A DNA stretch of 64,000 bases from Chitinophaga vietnamensis (GCF_902167635.1 NZ_CABHMS010000010.1:124001-188000); one strand, 5' to 3'. Positions 34,703 to 43,384 are shown, counted from the stretch's first letter. Notes: generated by a model from the sequence alone, not told the origin. A program made the numbers and translations.

Positions 34703-35134
34703 CTATTCTGCTATCTTGCAACCATGACTTTCACCACGCAGCGCCTGTTCCAGTGCGTTGCCATCTATCAGTGCCCAATGTTCTGCAATGCGGCCATCTT
34801 CCAGGCGGAAGCTGCGGTAACCTACGGTGCTTACGGTTTTGCCGGTAGCGGGGATGCCGCGCCAGATGCCGGTATGTTCCAGTATCATTTTTATTTTCAG
34901 GATCACCTTATCCGCTTCGGCCACCGCATCAACGATTTCGGTATTTGACCGGAAAGAGGACTTGTTGATCGCTACCCATTGCCGCAGCCCGTCGGCGTCG
35001 GGCGGGAGAGGAGCGGGCAGGGAATGATCCCTGAAAGCCGGATGCAGAAAGGTTTCCAGCCGGCTGGTGTCGGACTCGTTCCATACCTGTTGCATAAACT
35101 GGCGTACCAGTGCTTTGTTTGCCGTCGTGTTCAT
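34703..35134 (-). CDS. SnoaL-like ester-cyclase-family protein
   Basis: A 143-residue cone-shaped alpha+beta protein of the SnoaL/NTF2-like superfamily (NKALVRQFMQQVWNESDTSRL, HPAFRDHSLP, then GIPATGKTVSTVGYRSFRLEDGRIAEHWAL). Such proteins bind or cyclise small hydrophobic molecules, and many are of unknown role. It faces the GH43 gene, 3 bases apart at the stops. A TAnnTTTG promoter precedes it, and the Crp-type regulator gene lies upstream on the same strand. Confidence 0.88.
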   Translation of the reverse strand: MNTTANKALVRQFMQQVWNESDTSRLETFLHPAFRDHSLPAPLPPDADGLRQWVAINKSSFRSNTEIVDAVAEADKVILKIKMILEHTGIWRGIPATGKTVSTVGYRSFRLEDGRIAEHWALIDGNALEQALRGESHGCKIAE

Positions 35135-35155
35135 AAGTTTAAAATTTTAGTAAGG

Positions 35156-35163
35156 CAAAAGTA
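35156..35163 (-). promoter_or_regulatory. Predicted -7 element TACTTTTG of the SnoaL-like gene
   Basis: On the minus strand, 35163-35156 reads TACTTTTG, fitting TAnnTTTG, 21 bases before the ATG at 35134. This suggests the SnoaL gene has its own promoter rather than depending on the Crp gene. Confidence 0.5.
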
Positions 35164-35206
35164 TGCCCTGGCCTTATGCACGACCTGCGTCAAACGTCAC
35201 AAAAAT

Positions 35207-35785
35207 TTATTGTCTTTTTTTCCGGATGCGGCTGAGGGTTTCCCGGGAGATGCCGATGTAGGAGCTGAGCTGGGTGAGGGATACCCGCTGTAGTAGTTCG
35301 GGATGATTTTCCAGTAACAATTGGTAGCGCTCTTCCGGCGTATGTACCTGAAGCCAGTGGGCTTGCGCCTCCTGCGCCATGAGCATCTGTTCCAGCCATA
35401 GCTTGCCAAACGCCACGATCTCCGGCGATTGCTGATAGATGCGGCGCAGGTCATCTTCCTGCCATCGCCATATCACGCTGGGTGCTATCGTTTGAATATT
35501 ATAGAGAGAAGGCGTTTGTCCGCGCAGACTGGCGAGGTTGGTGAAGAAAGTATTTTCGAAATAGAAATTGGTATTGATCTCTTTGCCGCCCTTCAGATGA
35601 AAAACTTTGCAGGCGCCTGATTCGATATACCAGATGTCGCGGCATCGATTACCTTCTACCAGCAGCATCGCACCTTTTTTAAGCGTAGCGGTGTGCGCTG
35701 CGCTCACAAAGAGGTCCAGCGCGGGCGCTGGCAATGTCATTACCTGCATGATGTGGTGGATAAGGGTTCCGGGGGCATGGCTCAT
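35207..35785 (-). CDS. Crp/Fnr-family transcriptional regulator
   Basis: A 192-residue protein with a cyclic-nucleotide-binding-like beta-roll (residues 20-115: LKKGAMLLVEGNRCRDIWYIESGACKV in part, then NTNFYFENTFFTNLASL) and a C-terminal helix-turn-helix (LTQLSSYIGISRETLSRIRK). The phosphate-binding cassette is not well conserved, as in many Bacteroidota Crp-like proteins, so cAMP may not be the effector. It may control the SnoaL-like gene just downstream on the same strand. Confidence 0.92.
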   Translation of the reverse strand: MSHAPGTLIHHIMQVMTLPAPALDLFVSAAHTATLKKGAMLLVEGNRCRDIWYIESGACKVFHLKGGKEINTNFYFENTFFTNLASLRGQTPSLYNIQTIAPSVIWRWQEDDLRRIYQQSPEIVAFGKLWLEQMLMAQEAQAHWLQVHTPEERYQLLLENHPELLQRVSLTQLSSYIGISRETLSRIRKKRQ

Positions 35786-35964
35786 GATGGTAAAGATAAT
35801 AAATCATTTTGCCCGGCAATACTGAAATAATTATTTAAATTTATTGAGCAACGATAGTACGTTTTTATACCCAGGCAGGCATTTATCATTAACCCAGGAT
35901 GTAACCCGTTCCCTGTTAATGACGGCAGGGAGTCCATGTTATTATTAAACTCAAAAACCCGTTT

Positions 35965-36909
35965 ATGAAGCAATCTGTCCACGTTCGGCAGGCATTCCTG
36001 CTGGCACTTCCCATTTCATTTCTATTATCGATGGCAGCCTGTAACAAAACAGACAAGGAAACTACGCCAACGGATAAACGAAATGTAAGCACCGAATCCG
36101 TTACCAAGGCAGGCGGTAAATCCGTTTGTTATGTAGAAGTGAACAGTAACAGCTTATTGAACACCGGCAAATACACGCTGACTACCGGCGGCCAGCAGTT
36201 GTTCGATATTGCGATCATCTTCGCTGCTAACATTAATTACAATACTACTACCCAGCAGGCGGTATTGTACAACAACCCTAACGTAAGCAATGTGCTGGTG
36301 AACCGCGCTACACAGATCGTGCCTTTGCAGAACAAGGGTATGAAGGTCATGCTTTCCATCCTGGGCAACCACCAGGGCGCCGGCTTCTGCAACTTCACCA
36401 GCAGGACCGCTGCCAGAGCCTTTGCGCAGCAACTCGCCGATACCGCCAGCTATTACAACCTCGATGGTATCGACTTCGACGATGAATATGCTGATTATGG
36501 CAACAATGGCCTCCCACAGCCGAACGACAGCTCTTTTGTGATGCTGGTGGATGAGCTGCGCAAGCTGATGCCCGGCAAGCTCATCTCTTTCTACTACTAT
36601 GGCCCGGCCGCATCCCGCACCAGCTGGAACGGCACGCAGGTGGGCAACCTGATCAACTACAGCTGGAATGCCATCTATGGCTCTTACTCCGTACCCAATG
36701 TAGCCGGCCTGCCCAAGAGCAACCTGGCGCCCGCGGCAGTAGATATCCAGAGCACCAGCCAAACCACCGCCAATTCACTGGCTACACAAACAAAAAACAA
36801 CGGATATGGCGTTTATCTCTGGTACAACCTCACCAGCACCAATAAAGCCACTTACTTCTCCGGCGTATCGCAGATACTATACGGCAGCAAGGTAACCTAC
36901 ACACCGTGA
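35965..36909 (+). CDS. GH18 endo-beta-N-acetylglucosaminidase (Endo H/Endo F type) lipoprotein
   Basis: A 314-residue lipoprotein (lipobox SMAAC). The catalytic domain has the Endo H-type active-site strand LDGIDFDDEYADYG with the predicted catalytic Glu at residue 174 and assisting Asp at 172. Other barrel strands are MKVMLSILGNHQGAGF and KLISFYYYGPAA. These enzymes cut the chitobiose core of N-linked glycans (EC 3.2.1.96). The lipid anchor suggests surface deglycosylation of glycoproteins. A giant hairpin begins directly after the stop codon. Confidence 0.9.
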   Translation: MKQSVHVRQAFLLALPISFLLSMAACNKTDKETTPTDKRNVSTESVTKAGGKSVCYVEVNSNSLLNTGKYTLTTGGQQLFDIAIIFAANINYNTTTQQAVLYNNPNVSNVLVNRATQIVPLQNKGMKVMLSILGNHQGAGFCNFTSRTAARAFAQQLADTASYYNLDGIDFDDEYADYGNNGLPQPNDSSFVMLVDELRKLMPGKLISFYYYGPAASRTSWNGTQVGNLINYSWNAIYGSYSVPNVAGLPKSNLAPAAVDIQSTSQTTANSLATQTKNNGYGVYLWYNLTSTNKATYFSGVSQILYGSKVTYTP

Positions 36910-36910
36910 G

Positions 36911-37190
36911 AAATTTTGGGATTTATTGATTTTCGGATTTATTGATTTGATTGGAGATTGTCTGAACCAGGATTAAACGGATTTATAAGATTTTCCTGAT
37001 TTAGCGCGAAGATCAAAGCGGTTCCAGCCCTTGAAGCGCTTTGAGCGCTTCAAGGGCTTCTTTGCTTAAATGCTCTTCGCTTTGATCTTCGCGCTAAATC
37101 AGGAAAATCTTATAAATCCGTTTAATCCTGGTTAAGACAATCTCCAATCAAATCAATAAATCCGAAAATCAATAAATCCGAAAATTTTCA
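36911..37190. repeat. 280-base composite inverted repeat with about 110-bp arms
   Basis: Outer arms 36911-37020 and 37078-37190 are nearly perfect complements. They contain the GGATTTATTGATTT unit (also at 3389) and then a GATTAAACGGATTTATAAG unit (related to 13140 and 15070). Inside lies AGCCCTTGAAGCGCT (37026-37040) paired with 37044-37058, the same hairpin as at 13067. So one element nests inside another. It covers the whole space between the Endo H-type gene and the next gene. Confidence 0.92.
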
Positions 37191-37233
37191 AACTGGTGCG
37201 ATCCTTGTGGCTTTTTTTATTAAAAAACCTGTT

Positions 37234-37497
37234 ATGGCCCAGGAAATAAAATTGTCTGTAAACGGCCACCCATACGCCTTGCAGGTGGAAGCAACGGAAT
37301 ACAATGGGCACACCCTGTATTACCTGCTGGATGATGACCTCGAAGAAATGTTCCACCATGCGCTTCCCGATCACCTGATACTGATGGACAAGGGCGACGG
37401 CTTTGTCTGCTCCCCGAAATTGTCGGAAATGGAAGGTGGTTATATTGCACAACAAGTATGGAATGCGATCAGACAGCAATACATCGCAGGCAGGTGA
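37234..37497 (+). CDS. Small acidic conserved protein of unknown function
   Basis: An 87-residue soluble protein (MAQEIKLSVNGHPYALQVEA, then YYLLDDDLEEMFHHALPDHL and GYIAQQVWNAIRQQYI). It shows the alternating pattern of a small alpha+beta fold. I do not recognise the family. The ATG at 37234 is chosen over the GTG at 37207. A terminator hairpin shared with the convergent ligD gene follows. Confidence 0.7.
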   Translation: MAQEIKLSVNGHPYALQVEATEYNGHTLYYLLDDDLEEMFHHALPDHLILMDKGDGFVCSPKLSEMEGGYIAQQVWNAIRQQYIAGR

Positions 37498-37525
37498 GCT
37501 GTAGCGCCATGCTGATAATATCCTT

Positions 37526-37558
37526 AAACGGGTGCATGCAGGTACATGCACCCGTTTT
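37526..37558. terminator. Terminator hairpin between convergent genes
   Basis: AAACGGGTGCATG pairs with CATGCACCCGTTT (13 bp) around a 6-base loop, with A- and T-runs at the feet usable in both directions. It ends 3 bases before the ligD stop. Confidence 0.85.
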
Positions 37559-37560
37559 GA

Positions 37561-40101
37561 TTACAGGAGTTCTTTCAATTGCTTTAATACACTGCGCATG
37601 TTGATACCCTTTCCCAGCAAGCCTTTCAACAGGTCGCCCTCCGTGGCCAGCCGGGCGGCCATGTTATGGATATTGAAATGTGCGGGCTTGAGACCATGTT
37701 TTACTTCGTCCCAGCGCAGCGGTGCAGATACCGGCGCGCCCGGCCTGGGCCGCAGGGAGTAAGCGGCTGCCATGGTTTGTATCTGTCTGTTTTGGAGGTA
37801 GTCGAGGTAGATCTTGCCTTTGCGTTTGGCGGGTGTGCGCACTGTGCTGGTGAGGTTGGGCAGGCGTTTTTGTACCACGTGTACGATCAATTCGGCCAGC
37901 ATGCGCGACTGTTCAAAGGTGTAGCGTGCGCCCAATGGTAATAGTATATGCATGCCCGTAGCGCCGGATGTTTTGACAAAGGAAGCAGCGCCGATGCTGT
38001 CGAGCACTTCTTTCAATACCAGCGCAGTATCTATCACCTGGTTAAATGAGTTGCCATCGGGGTCGAGATCGATCAGGCAGTAATCGGGGTAATCGGGTTT
38101 GCTGATGCGGCTATGCCAGGGGTGCAGCTCAATGCAGCCCAGGTTGGCCATGTACAGCAGGGTGGCTTTGTCTTTGCACACCAGGAACTCTTTGGTGCTA
38201 CGGTCGTTTTCGCTGGTATAAGGGAAGGTGGTGATCCAGGAGGCTACTTTATCTTCCACATTTTTCTGGTAGAAGCTGGAGCCTTTGATGCCATCCGGGT
38301 GCCGGTTGAGGGATTGCGGCCTGTTTTTGAGATAGGGCAGGATGTAATCGGCGATGCTTGCATAGTAGTTGATCATATCGCCTTTGGTGATGCCTTCGCC
38401 GGGCCAGTATACTTTATCGAGATGGGTGAATTTAAGGAGATGGTGATTGACCTTCAGCGTGGCTTGTTTTTCGTCTTCCGGCAAACTGGTAACAGGAGCG
38501 GGTTTCACGGCTACGTTCTTTTCGTTGGCAGCGTGTTTATCTTCCCGCAGGCCCAGGAAAATTGCTTGTCGCAAGATACCTTCCGCTGTGATTTCCGCAA
38601 ATTTCACTTCGCACACCAGTTCGGGTTTGAGCCAGGTGGCGGGCATATTGGTGGCCGGCGTTACTTTGAAGGGGCTGCGGTTGGTGATCAGCGGCTGAAA
38701 TTGCTGGTAGAGTGTTTTCAGCGTTTTTTCATCGAAGCCGCTGCCCGTGTGGCCGATGTATTGCAATGTGTTGCCTTTGTATTTGCCGAGTATTACCGCG
38801 CCAAAATGTTTGCGGCTGTTGCGTCCTTTCGTATAGCCGCAAATGATAGCCTCGGTATGTTGGTGGTGTTTTACTTTCAGCCAGTTGCCCGTGCGGCGTC
38901 CCGTCACATACGGGCTGTTGCAGTCTTTGGCGATAACGCCTTCCAAACCCTTGCTGATGGCGGCTTTATAGAAAGAGATCCCTTGTTCTGTAACATGATG
39001 GCTATAGGCGAGTTGCGGGATATCAGCGGGCAGCACTTGTTGCAGAATGGTTTTCCTGGCGAGCAGCGGCAGATGGGTGAGGTCTTTACCTTCATACCAG
39101 AGCAGGTCAAACAGGTAGTAGATGAGGCGTGCGCTTTTACCATGTTTGAAATAATTCTGCAATGTCTGGAAATCGGGGCTGCCGGCGTCGTTGATAGCTA
39201 CGATCTCTCCATCTGTTACGGCGCGTACCTTCCATTGTTGCAGGGCTTCCCTGATCACCGCGAACTTTTCATTGAAAGAAAGCTGGTTGCGGGAGAGGAT
39301 ATCTGCTTTGCCATTGTTGAGATATGCGACCGCGCGGTAGCCATCCCATTTAATTTCGTATAGCCAGTTGGCGTTATCGAACGGTTTGTCGGTGAGGGTA
39401 GCCAGCATGGGCGCTACAGCCTTTGGCATGGCGCTTTTCCGGGCTGGCTGTAATAGCTCGTCCAGCGGTGTGGCTTTTGTTTTCGGTGTATTTTTTTTCG
39501 TCCGTTTGCTGTGCCAGGTAGCATCAGGATGTTGTGCGATCTGTGCAATCGTTTTACCTGATTTCGCTGATTTATTTTTGGAGAGGATATCAGTGGTGCT
39601 GGCGTAGCGGTCTTTGAGCTTCATGAGGAGCCAGGCATTATCGCCACGACCGGTAGATTTGATGAGGGCGAAAGCGCCTTTGAGTTTTTTCCCTTGCAGG
39701 GTGAAGGTGAGCTTGCCTTTATTCAAATGCTGCAGGGCGGCTTTTTCGCTGAGCGATTCACCGGTATGATGGTCCTGCGGGATATAGACGCCTTCATCCC
39801 ATACGATCACTGTGCCGGCGCCATAATTACCTTTGGGGATGACGCCTTCAAAATCCTTGTAATCGTAAGGATGATCTTCTACCATCATAGCAAGGCGTTT
39901 CACATTAGGGTCCATAGACGGGCCTTTGGGAACAGCCCAGCTTTTGAGCACGCCCTGCATTTCGAGGCGGAAGTCGTAATGCAGACGGGAGGCATCGTGT
40001 ATCTGTACAACAAATAGCAGCTTGCCCTTGCTGCCGGCGCCTCCTGTGGGCTCGGGCGTTTTATCGAACGACCGTTTCTGCCGGTATTTTTGCAGCCCCA
40101 T
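37561..40101 (-). CDS. ligD: Multifunctional ATP-dependent DNA ligase LigD (PE-ligase-polymerase)
   Basis: An 846-residue three-domain LigD of non-homologous end joining. Residues 1-160 are the 3'-phosphoesterase (FVVQIHDASRLHYDFRLEM, VPKGPSMDP, then GVIPKGNYGAGTVIVWD). Residues about 220-530 are the ATP-dependent ligase with the nucleotidyl-transfer Lys in YEIKWDGYRAVAYL near residue 250. Residues about 550-846 are the primase-polymerase (LTHLDKVYWPGEGITKGDM, metal-binding LIDLDPDGNSF near 678, KTSGATGMHILLPL). The PE-ligase-polymerase order is the one common in Bacteroidota and Proteobacteria other than Pseudomonas-specific variants. No Ku gene is present in the window. Confidence 0.96.
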   Translation of the reverse strand: MGLQKYRQKRSFDKTPEPTGGAGSKGKLLFVVQIHDASRLHYDFRLEMQGVLKSWAVPKGPSMDPNVKRLAMMVEDHPYDYKDFEGVIPKGNYGAGTVIVWDEGVYIPQDHHTGESLSEKAALQHLNKGKLTFTLQGKKLKGAFALIKSTGRGDNAWLLMKLKDRYASTTDILSKNKSAKSGKTIAQIAQHPDATWHSKRTKKNTPKTKATPLDELLQPARKSAMPKAVAPMLATLTDKPFDNANWLYEIKWDGYRAVAYLNNGKADILSRNQLSFNEKFAVIREALQQWKVRAVTDGEIVAINDAGSPDFQTLQNYFKHGKSARLIYYLFDLLWYEGKDLTHLPLLARKTILQQVLPADIPQLAYSHHVTEQGISFYKAAISKGLEGVIAKDCNSPYVTGRRTGNWLKVKHHQHTEAIICGYTKGRNSRKHFGAVILGKYKGNTLQYIGHTGSGFDEKTLKTLYQQFQPLITNRSPFKVTPATNMPATWLKPELVCEVKFAEITAEGILRQAIFLGLREDKHAANEKNVAVKPAPVTSLPEDEKQATLKVNHHLLKFTHLDKVYWPGEGITKGDMINYYASIADYILPYLKNRPQSLNRHPDGIKGSSFYQKNVEDKVASWITTFPYTSENDRSTKEFLVCKDKATLLYMANLGCIELHPWHSRISKPDYPDYCLIDLDPDGNSFNQVIDTALVLKEVLDSIGAASFVKTSGATGMHILLPLGARYTFEQSRMLAELIVHVVQKRLPNLTSTVRTPAKRKGKIYLDYLQNRQIQTMAAAYSLRPRPGAPVSAPLRWDEVKHGLKPAHFNIHNMAARLATEGDLLKGLLGKGINMRSVLKQLKELL

Positions 40102-40198
40102 GTAGATCGGTTTTGTGTCACAAATTTACGCAATTAATGCCCTCTCATGAATGATGCCACTGGCATGGTTTTGTGCGTGTTTTTCAAAAAAGAAAGCT

Positions 40199-40471
40199 AT
40201 GGTACAGGAAGAAGCAAAATTTACCAAGAATGATCTGCTGGGTAAACAGGAGCAATCTGAACCAGCCGAACTGGAAGGCTCTTTTACCAGCCCCGGCACT
40301 ACAGAGGCTGTGAAGACAAAGAAAATAGCAGACAGCTGCATGTTGGCAGCGATGGGCCTCTTGGGCGTATCCGCTATTTTGTTTTGCGCAGGTAAAAAAC
40401 ACCTGGGGCTTTTTACCGGCCAGTTGGTAGCGCCTTTACTATTGTTCGGGATCTATCATCAAAAAGAATAA
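40199..40471 (+). CDS. Small two-helix membrane protein, unknown
   Basis: A 90-residue protein with a charged N-terminal half (MVQEEAKFTKNDLLGKQEQS) and two hydrophobic segments near the C-terminus (CMLAAMGLLGVSAILFCAG and GQLVAPLLLFGIYH). It resembles small stress-type membrane proteins, without a recognised family. It is divergent from ligD and is followed at once by a good terminator. The ATG at 40199 is chosen because the longer frame starts in the ligD promoter region. Confidence 0.6.
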   Translation: MVQEEAKFTKNDLLGKQEQSEPAELEGSFTSPGTTEAVKTKKIADSCMLAAMGLLGVSAILFCAGKKHLGLFTGQLVAPLLLFGIYHQKE

Positions 40472-40500
40472 AAGGGCCGCGAGAATGAAGCGGCCCTTTT
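40470..40500 (+). terminator. Intrinsic terminator
   Basis: AAAAGGGCCGC pairs with GCGGCCCTTTT (11 bp) around a 9-base loop and is followed by further T-rich sequence. It ends the small membrane-protein transcript. Confidence 0.88.
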
Positions 40501-40752
40501 CTTTATTAAACCGGAAACGCCGTCCGGCACGGTGTGCTTTGAACATTCACAAATGATGTGAAATATTTCCCCTTATGAACCTGATCAAAATCCTTTCCGT
40601 TTTTATTGTATATGATCTCTCCACCGGCACTGTGGTCTTTTATCATCATTATGCCGTCATTCTTCAACTATTGGTGGCGTGCATTGCCTGTCTTCTCTCT
40701 TTTCATTTGCTGCGGTATATTCTTTGGAGATTTCATTAAAAAAACATGTGTG

Positions 40753-41040
40753 ATGAAGAAGACAAACGGAAAAAAGAAATGGTCTGCAAAGGTGACGGCT
40801 ACCAGTCATGCGATGGACCTGAAAAAAGATATCTTCAGATCAGATGATCCGGAGGAGATTGCGAGATCGTTGAAACGCTCGTCCAGCAAGAGTCATAACA
40901 GAAAAGGCACGCCGTATCAGTCTGCCATGTCTATGCTGAATTTCTATATCAACCGGGCAGGGAAGAACCTGTCGGCCAGTAAAAAGCATACGCTCGAAGA
41001 AGCCAAGGTGAAACTGAAAGAAGTGTTTCACCACGCGTAA
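40753..41040 (+). CDS. DUF3175-family protein
   Basis: A 95-residue basic protein matching DUF3175: KKWSAKVTATSHAMDLKKDI, DDPEEIARSLKRS, then GTPYQSAMSMLNFYINRAGK and a C-terminal helix (KHTLEEAKVKLKEVFHH). DUF3175 proteins occur near DNA repair or stress genes, but their function is unknown. Here ligD lies about 650 bases away on the other strand. The ATG at 40753 gives the usual family length; the frame from 40606 adds a hydrophobic stretch foreign to the family. Confidence 0.87.
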   Translation: MKKTNGKKKWSAKVTATSHAMDLKKDIFRSDDPEEIARSLKRSSSKSHNRKGTPYQSAMSMLNFYINRAGKNLSASKKHTLEEAKVKLKEVFHHA

Positions 41041-41051
41041 TAAAAAATAAA

Positions 41052-41083
41052 TTTGTTTATTTCGACCGATCGGTCTAGTTTTG
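41052..41083 (+). promoter_or_regulatory. Complete promoter with embedded TetR operator
   Basis: TTTG at 41052-41055 (-33), a 20-base spacer containing the perfect palindrome GACCGATCGGTC (41064-41075), and TAGTTTTG at 41076-41083 (-7) form a textbook Bacteroidota promoter. Only 4 bases separate the -7 box from the TetR ATG, so the mRNA should be leaderless or nearly so. Confidence 0.82.
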
Positions 41084-41087
41084 GGCT

Positions 41088-41678
41088 ATGCTATCGAAGT
41101 CGGAGAGAACGAAACAATTCATTATTGAGCGTGCGGCGCCGATCATCAACCGGAAGGGGATGGCCGGCACGGCGATCAGTGATATCATGGAGGCGACCGA
41201 TATGGCCAAAGGCGGCATCTATGGCAATTTTGAAAGCAAGGAAGCCATTTGTAGCGAGGCGTTCACGCACCTGATCGGCGTACTCACAGCGCAAATAGGA
41301 CAATTGCTGGCCGCCCAGCAAACCGCGAAAGGCAAGCTCTTTGCCTTGCTGGATTTTTATATGAGCTCGCATGCCTTGCACGACAAAGGCGGATGCCCGA
41401 TCCTCAATTTCGGCATTGAGGCGGATGATACCAATCCTGCCATGCGTGCGAGGGTAGCGGAAACCATTACCCGCTTTGAGAAACGTATCAGCCAGATCGT
41501 GCAGAAAGGTAAGGAGACCGGAGAATTTATAGCAGATATAGATGAACAAACGTTTGCCATAAAAATGTTCGCCATGATAGAAGGCAGTATCCTGATCGGC
41601 CGCGTACAAGGCAACACCAGGCAGATGAAAGTCATTGCCCGGGCGCTCAAAACAGAAATTGAAAGCTTCTGCGCATAG
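41088..41678 (+). CDS. TetR/AcrR-family repressor (third module)
   Basis: A 196-residue regulator with an N-terminal helix-turn-helix (GTAISDIMEATDMAKGGIYG, then NFESKEAICSEAF) and a C-terminal ligand domain with a GCPILNFGIEADDTNPAMR segment typical of TetR_C_6/YcdC-like members. Operators GACCGATCGGTC lie before the gene and again behind it (41698-41719), upstream of the DHA2 exporter. The layout indicates negative autoregulation and repression of the exporter until a toxic compound is bound. Confidence 0.92.
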   Translation: MLSKSERTKQFIIERAAPIINRKGMAGTAISDIMEATDMAKGGIYGNFESKEAICSEAFTHLIGVLTAQIGQLLAAQQTAKGKLFALLDFYMSSHALHDKGGCPILNFGIEADDTNPAMRARVAETITRFEKRISQIVQKGKETGEFIADIDEQTFAIKMFAMIEGSILIGRVQGNTRQMKVIARALKTEIESFCA

Positions 41679-41697
41679 CGCCCTTTTTTTTGCGATA

Positions 41698-41719
41698 AAA
41701 AAGACCGATCGGTCTTTTT
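41698..41719 (+). promoter_or_regulatory. Second GACCGATCGGTC operator, with terminator-like A/T feet
   Basis: The perfect palindrome AAAAAGACCGATCGGTC plus TTTTT carries the same 12-base core as the operator before the TetR gene. The A-run and T-run would also let it act as an intrinsic terminator for the TetR transcript. The exporter ATG is about 110 bases downstream; a clear -7 box for it was not found. Confidence 0.75.
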
Positions 41720-41830
41720 AAGAAGAACCTGATTTAGCTTTCCTGTTTTTTTGATTTGCGATGAAGGGAGGGCCGTTGCCCGCGACAGCAATGGCGCCCT
41801 TCTTTTTCTCATCTTCCATTATGCTCACCT

Positions 41831-43384
41831 ATGCATCCGTTAAAACGACAGCTCCTGATCATCACGGTCATCGCGGCCGCCATCATGGAATTGATAGATA
41901 CCTCTATCGTAAACGTAGCCTTATCGCAGATGAGTGGCAACCTGGGCGCCACATTGGAAGACATCAGCTGGGTGGTCACTTCATACGCCATCGCTAACGT
42001 GATCGTGATACCGATCACCAGTTTTCTCAGCAACAAACTGGGGCGCCGCAATTATTATATCGGCTCCATTGTGCTCTTCACCGTTTGTTCTTTTATGTGC
42101 GGCAATGCCGGCAACATCTGGGAGCTGGTAGCATTCCGTTTTTTGCAAGGCATCGGCGGGGGCTCGCTGCTGTCGGTATCACAGGCGATCATGTTTGAAC
42201 TATTCCCGAAAGAGAAGCAGGGAGTAGCCAGCGCGATATTTGGTATCGGCGTATTCATAGGGCCTACGATCGGCCCTACTCTTGGCGGTATTATTACAGA
42301 GAATTATAACTGGCCCTGGATATTTTATATCAACATACCGATTGGTATTGCCGCGGTTATTTCCTGCTATTTCCTTTTGCAGGAACCTTTGATCAAACAG
42401 CGGGCGAACAAGATCGACTGGACGGGCATTGCCTTGCTGGTGATCGGCGTCAGCACCCTGCAAACCGTGTTGGAGCGCGGGCAAACGGAAGACTGGTTCG
42501 AAACGCGCTACATCACAGTGTTTACAGTGATCGCGGTGCTGGCGCTTCTCATGTTTGTGATGTGGGAGCTATCGATCCCTGATCCGGTGGTGAACCTGCG
42601 GGTGCTGAAAAGCCGTACGCTCATGATATCGGCTGCACTCACTTTTGTGACGGGGTTGGGATTGTACACATCGGTATTCCTTACGCCGGTATTGGCGCAG
42701 CGACTGTTAAATTTCACGCCTACGCAAACGGGGCTGTTACTATTGCCCGGCGCGCTCTTCGCGGTACTGGCATTGGTCATTTCCGGCGCGATGCTGCAAA
42801 GAGGCGTATCGCCGGTGATCATCACCGTTGGTGGTTACCTGTTGTTCATTTATTTCTGCTGGTGTATGTCGCGCATTAATGGAGATGTGTCTGCAGGAAC
42901 CTTGAGCACTTATCTCGTGTATCGTGCGCTGGGCGTGGCTTTGCTCACCGCGCCGCTTACCATGCTGGCGGTATCGTCATTGGATGTGAAAGATATTCCG
43001 CAAGGGGCGGCGCTCAATAACATGATGCGGCAGCTCGGTGGTTCTTTCGGTATTTCTATCGTCAACACCTATACGGCGCGGCGCATGGCGGTACATCGTG
43101 TGGACCTGGTGAGTCATCTGAACAAGAGCGATCCGCTCATCGCCGAACGTTTGCAGCAATACACACGTTATTTTATGCAACATGGCGCTACGCTGCCTGT
43201 TGCCAAACAGCGGTCGCTTGCCGCGCTGGAATATGCGGTGGGAAAGCAATCCATGATGCTCAGTTACCTGGATGCCTTCCTGATGATAGGGGCACTGTTT
43301 GTGGTCATGATCCCTTTATTGCTGTTGGTACGGCGCAAAAAGAAAGGTGCGCTGGCGCCTGCGCGGGTGATGTCGGATCACTGA
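41831..43384 (+). CDS. DHA2-family (EmrB/QacA-like) MFS drug exporter
   Basis: A 517-residue transporter with 14 predicted helices, the DHA2 number. The start has the DHA2 motif in helix 1 (IMELIDTSIVNVALSQMSGN). Motif A is present in the 2-3 loop (FLSNKLGRRNYYIG) and the antiporter motif C in GVFIGPTIGPTLGG. It probably exports drugs or toxic compounds using protons, usually with an EmrA adaptor and TolC, neither of which is adjacent. It is the likely target of the TetR regulator just upstream. Confidence 0.93.
   Translation: MHPLKRQLLIITVIAAAIMELIDTSIVNVALSQMSGNLGATLEDISWVVTSYAIANVIVIPITSFLSNKLGRRNYYIGSIVLFTVCSFMCGNAGNIWELVAFRFLQGIGGGSLLSVSQAIMFELFPKEKQGVASAIFGIGVFIGPTIGPTLGGIITENYNWPWIFYINIPIGIAAVISCYFLLQEPLIKQRANKIDWTGIALLVIGVSTLQTVLERGQTEDWFETRYITVFTVIAVLALLMFVMWELSIPDPVVNLRVLKSRTLMISAALTFVTGLGLYTSVFLTPVLAQRLLNFTPTQTGLLLLPGALFAVLALVISGAMLQRGVSPVIITVGGYLLFIYFCWCMSRINGDVSAGTLSTYLVYRALGVALLTAPLTMLAVSSLDVKDIPQGAALNNMMRQLGGSFGISIVNTYTARRMAVHRVDLVSHLNKSDPLIAERLQQYTRYFMQHGATLPVAKQRSLAALEYAVGKQSMMLSYLDAFLMIGALFVVMIPLLLLVRRKKKGALAPARVMSDH

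Noticed and set aside
38113-39363. 416-codon + strand frame opposite ligD
   Set aside because: It is antisense to ligD, whose catalytic motifs are all on the minus strand in order; the composition reflects the complement of those codons.
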